Shown here piece after piece: positions 61,220 to 64,000 of a stretch of DNA of 64,000 nucleotides. A program made the translations under genes and the position numbers. The notes beneath the pieces are model-generated. The model was not told the DNA's origin, searched no databases, and saw only the letters and a list, made by a program, of their open reading frames with translations. Origin of the DNA: Pyropia yezoensis (taxonomy: Eukaryota; Rhodophyta; Bangiophyceae; Bangiales; Bangiaceae); NCBI GenBank assembly GCA_009829735.1, contig CM020620.1, forward strand, positions 26,258,951-26,322,950, written 5' to 3'. Each line of letters begins with the position of its first letter. The first letter of the stretch is position 1.

Positions 61220-61582
61220 TGTAGCAATATAGTTGTCCGTATTGTGACCCTAATGTTAGGGGGGCTACTTCTAATCCTTGGCTGTCAATTTGAGAGTCCG
61301 TACTGGTCACGGTATCTATAAGCTACGTATGACCAGAGGGACTTGCATCTTGGGGTGGAGGGTAGTTAGTAGTGTCTCCGAGGGTTTACAACGAGGGGGC
61401 CGGCGGTGAATCCACCGCCGGCCAAGGCAGAACAACAAACCCCTCCCATTTGGGCTCCCATCTTGGTCCCGTGGCTTGCGCTCCAAGGACAGCAACCTTG
61501 GCCTCCCGGTGACGTTGGTGCCGATCCCCCTTGGTGAGTGTTCCCTGAGAGTGGACGTGCGACGGGTTCCTATTGTGCTACA
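61220..61582 (+). repeat. 5' LTR of element B2 (363 bp)
   Basis: TGTAGCA...TGCTACA, a perfect 7-bp inverted end. Same length as the LTR at 6228-6590. Confidence 0.92.
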
Positions 61583-61583
61583 T

Positions 61584-61601
61584 TGGTGGAGCAGCAGGGG
61601 A
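61584..61601 (+). promoter_or_regulatory. primer-binding site of family B
   Basis: TGGTGGAGCAGCAGGGGA starts one base after the LTR; identical to families A and C. Confidence 0.8.
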
Positions 61602-61681
61602 CGGGTTTCCGTCACCCTTGTGGTGACACCGTCTTCGGCCCTGGCACACGGACAGAGATCCCGGTACCGAGGCAAGACAAT

Positions 61682-62356
61682 ATGGAACGGAAGGCCGCAC
61701 CGGTACTGGTGGCTACCGATTACGCCCCCACGGGCGAGGAGGAACCACTGGTTGACCAGCAGGGCCACCTGCTCTTACCGGCTACGCCGGTGATTGATGA
61801 GCAAGGTACGGTAGCGTACATCGCTCCGGCGGGGACCCAGTTCCAGGTCAGCGAGGGCACGGGACGTCGCGTCCCGTACGTACGGACTACGGGGTACTCC
61901 CCGGTGACGGGTAACCCTCACCAACCCTTGCCAACATGGGCGGTGCGCACGGAGGCACCTCCGCAGATTGCGGGCCGACCCAACCGGTTGGGGGAGTCCA
62001 TGTTCCGGTTGACTCAAGGACCCAAGGCCTACCAGGGAGCAGGCAATCGGGCGCCCGAGGGAGGCAACCGCAGCTACGGGGTTACCCCGATGCGAACTCA
62101 AGGGGGGACCGTCACGTCCGGATGTATGTTGTGTGTGGATCCCCAGCACTGGGTGTCTTCCTGCCCACTCATCCCCGAGGAGTCTCGGCGGGCAGCGGCG
62201 CAACGCAAGGCTTCCACTGGGGGGTATCCCGCCAGAGCACCCGGACCCGCACCGGGTAGGCAGCCAGCTCCAGGTGGAGTACTGGCCGTCGAGGAGTCAC
62301 CCCCTCATCCGGATGTCCCGGCAGACAGCACCCGGACGAGCACGGGAAACGAATAA
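61682..62356 (+). CDS. gag: gag-like protein of family B (224 aa), short
   Basis: From ATG 61682 (MERKAAPVLVATDYAPTGEE) the frame ends at TAA 62356 with GNE, as in family A. A CCHC knuckle CMLCVDPQHWVSSC starts at residue 148 with C-x2-C-x4-H-x4-C spacing. Unlike the gags of A, C and D there is no capsid-like helical region before the knuckle; the first 147 residues are Pro/Gly/Thr-rich. Either this copy has lost the capsid part in frame, or family B packages itself differently. The gag of element B lies in the gap, so the two cannot be compared. Confidence 0.75.
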   Translation: MERKAAPVLVATDYAPTGEEEPLVDQQGHLLLPATPVIDEQGTVAYIAPAGTQFQVSEGTGRRVPYVRTTGYSPVTGNPHQPLPTWAVRTEAPPQIAGRPNRLGESMFRLTQGPKAYQGAGNRAPEGGNRSYGVTPMRTQGGTVTSGCMLCVDPQHWVSSCPLIPEESRRAAAQRKASTGGYPARAPGPAPGRQPAPGGVLAVEESPPHPDVPADSTRTSTGNE

Positions 62357-62405
62357 GAGGAAGGACGACACGGGGTCGCTGGGGTAACCCTAGCGAGCCA
62401 CCCCG
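62344..62405 (+). promoter_or_regulatory. gag-pol -1 frameshift signal of family B
   Basis: G GGA AAC (62344-62350) lies in the gag frame, one codon before the stop. Pol is open in the -1 frame from here through ATG 62554 onward with no stop. A stem-loop follows at 62371-62405 (outer CGGGGT/ACCCCG, inner CGCT/AGCG and GGG/CCC), 20 nt downstream. Confidence 0.75.
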
Positions 62406-64000
62406 GACTACCGCGGGGAAAGCCCCACGGAGAGCGCGGTTGAGCCGACGCCGCATCAACCCCCGGGTACACCTTCCGGCCCCGACGACACGGCGTCAGG
62501 GGATTGATGACCAACCACGAAGGTTGAGAGGAGAGGACGGGAAGACCCGTCACATGGAACCAGACAAGGGCCCTGTTCAGGATGCCCGAGCTACACCGGA
62601 TATCGGTGTAGGCCACGTGCTGTTTACCTTGGAGAACTTCAAGGTATCAGCCACACTGGGGGTTGACCCCCAGTCGACACGATCGTACTACCCTGTACTG
62701 GATACAGGGGCTGGACCCAACCTTATCCGGAAGGATACCCTCCCGGACAAGTGGCTTCCGCGAGTCAGAGTGACTCGGGGACCCACCATCAAGGACGCGA
62801 ATGGTCGCCTCATTCGTACGACCGCAGCGATGTCGCTGCGGGTTACCATCGGGGAACTCACCACGGAAGTCGACTTCCTGGTGTGTGAGACCCTATCGGT
62901 GCCCTGCATACTGGGGTGCACCTTCATCAACGTTCACGTGGATGCAATCCGGCCAGGCCGGAGGACCGTCGAGCTTCAAGAAGCCGACGGGACGAAGCGA
63001 GGACACACGGCTATCGTCAGGGACCTGACGCTACAAGGGAGGCACGTTAACGTGGCTGAGGTGTACGCAAGCGTCGAGCCGAAGACACTTCGGTTGGCGA
63101 AGCGAACTCGCTTTGAGCCGTTGTCGGAGACAGTCCTCCCGGTTAACTGCGACCTCGCAGGCATCTGCAGAGTCCGGTCCAACCTGCGGACGTACAAGCG
63201 CCATGGGTTGACCATGGCCAACGGTCTCATAGACCTCCCAGCAGGAGGGTCGTCCCTCCTAGTGATGGCGAACTATCGCCGTAAGGCAGTCACCCTCCCG
63301 AAGGGAACTATCCTCGGGATTGCCGAGCTCGACGAAGGAGATATCCTGACCCCTGACAAGGAAGGTCAAGTGGAACCACTTGAGGTGCTGGCGGTCGCCG
63401 AGACCACCGAGCGACAGCAACACGATGACGGGAAGCCTAACCCATCGGCGGCTCCGGCGGATATTCCGCCGAAGGACCAAGAAGCATTAAAGGCACTGGC
63501 CGAGGCTGACCTCGACCACCTTCCCCCTTCGGTAGCCGAAGGGGTACGACGGATGTTAAGAAAGCATGACGTCATGTGGACAGGCGGGGCCTTGGGTACC
63601 ATTGGGGCAACCCAACATCGTATAGACCTGGTACCAGGTGCACGACCCGCCCGGTCACAACCGCACCGAGCGGGACCTATGCAACGAGAGATCGTTGATG
63701 GAGAAGTGAAGAGGATGAGCGAAGCGAAGGTGATACGACCTTCGATGTCGGAGTGGGGTGCCCCAGTCGTCATCGTACCGAAGAAGGATCAAACTCCTCG
63801 GTTCTGCATCGATTATCGACGCCTCAACTTGGTTACCAAGAAGGACTCCTACCCTTTACCAAGGATGGATGAATGCATCGACTCCTTGGGGGAGGCTACG
63901 GTGTTTACCACCATCGACTGCAATGCCGGTTACTGGCAGATCCCAGTGGCGGACGAGGATATCCCCAAGACGGCATTCGTCTGTCACAGTGGAGTGTACG
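62344..64000 (+). CDS. pol: pol of element B2, partial at the window end, intact so far
   Basis: The -1 frame is open from the slippery site; the first ATG is at 62554 (MEPDKGPVQDARATPD). Protease: [17 protein letters not shown] near 62690. A linker of about 300 residues leads to [56 protein letters not shown] read every codon from 62554 to about 63600 without a stop. The window ends before the YLDD motif. Element B has a stop where this copy reads FTTIDC. Confidence 0.92.

Larger units (their letters stand above)
61220..64000 (+). mobile_element. Ty3/gypsy element B2 (family B), 5' part
   Basis: 5' LTR, primer-binding site, short gag, and pol in the -1 frame, running off the window end in RT. 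Pol matches element B closely through protease and RT. No lesion is visible in the part shown, so this may be a functional copy. Confidence 0.92.

Overview
The window reads as nuclear DNA of a GC-rich eukaryote, most likely a marine alga. I would guess a bangialean red alga of the Porphyra/Pyropia type, because of the single-exon genes packed with Ala/Gly/Pro/Arg runs, the CCG/GCC microsatellites and the dense chromodomain-type Ty3/gypsy elements. That is inference from gene style; there is no rRNA, tRNA or organellar marker to prove it. About two thirds of the window is LTR retrotransposon.

Layout. 1-5690: 3' part of a decayed family A Ty3/gypsy element (plus strand). 6228-13937: family B element (pol on minus), its 5' end lost in a 500-N scaffold gap (13938-14437). 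14438-22506: family C element (minus) with a fully open pol. 24502-26619: low-complexity host reading frame split by two solo LTRs (family A, carrying a small TIR element, and family D), each with a 5-bp target duplication. 27086-29108: a probable inositol-pentakisphosphate 2-kinase. 32451-34094: a bZIP-type protein. 35085-46869: a pogo/CENP-B-like DDE transposase gene cut in two by a young full-length family A element (35300-44676, LTRs differing at one base, duplication AGACC). 49430-51466: unknown membrane-protein frame, ended by an internally deleted family D element (51356-53133, duplication CAACC). 54786-59690: truncated family A element (minus). 61220-64000: 5' part of a second family B element.

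How the elements work. The gag-pol junctions seen in A, B and C share one design: gag ends Asn-Glu-stop, a slippery heptamer (GGGAAAC in A and B, GAAAAAC in C) lies 3 nt before the stop, and pol lies in the -1 frame. A, B and C also share one 18-nt primer-binding site next to the 5' LTR (family D has a damaged version). Pol runs protease, reverse transcriptase, RNase H, H2C2 zinc finger, integrase, chromodomain; family C adds about 200 residues with a possible membrane helix.

The two signals I would follow first are: (1) families A, B and C each carry a long extra ORF between pol and the 3' LTR on the opposite strand, convergent with pol, and the A and B proteins share spaced motifs, so the antisense gene looks inherited rather than accidental; (2) the coding DNA of families A and B is crowded with perfect short inverted repeats whose loops are family specific (five-base AAGTN/NACTT-type in A, mostly two-base CA/GT/GA-type in B). 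Neither observation has been tested by computation here.
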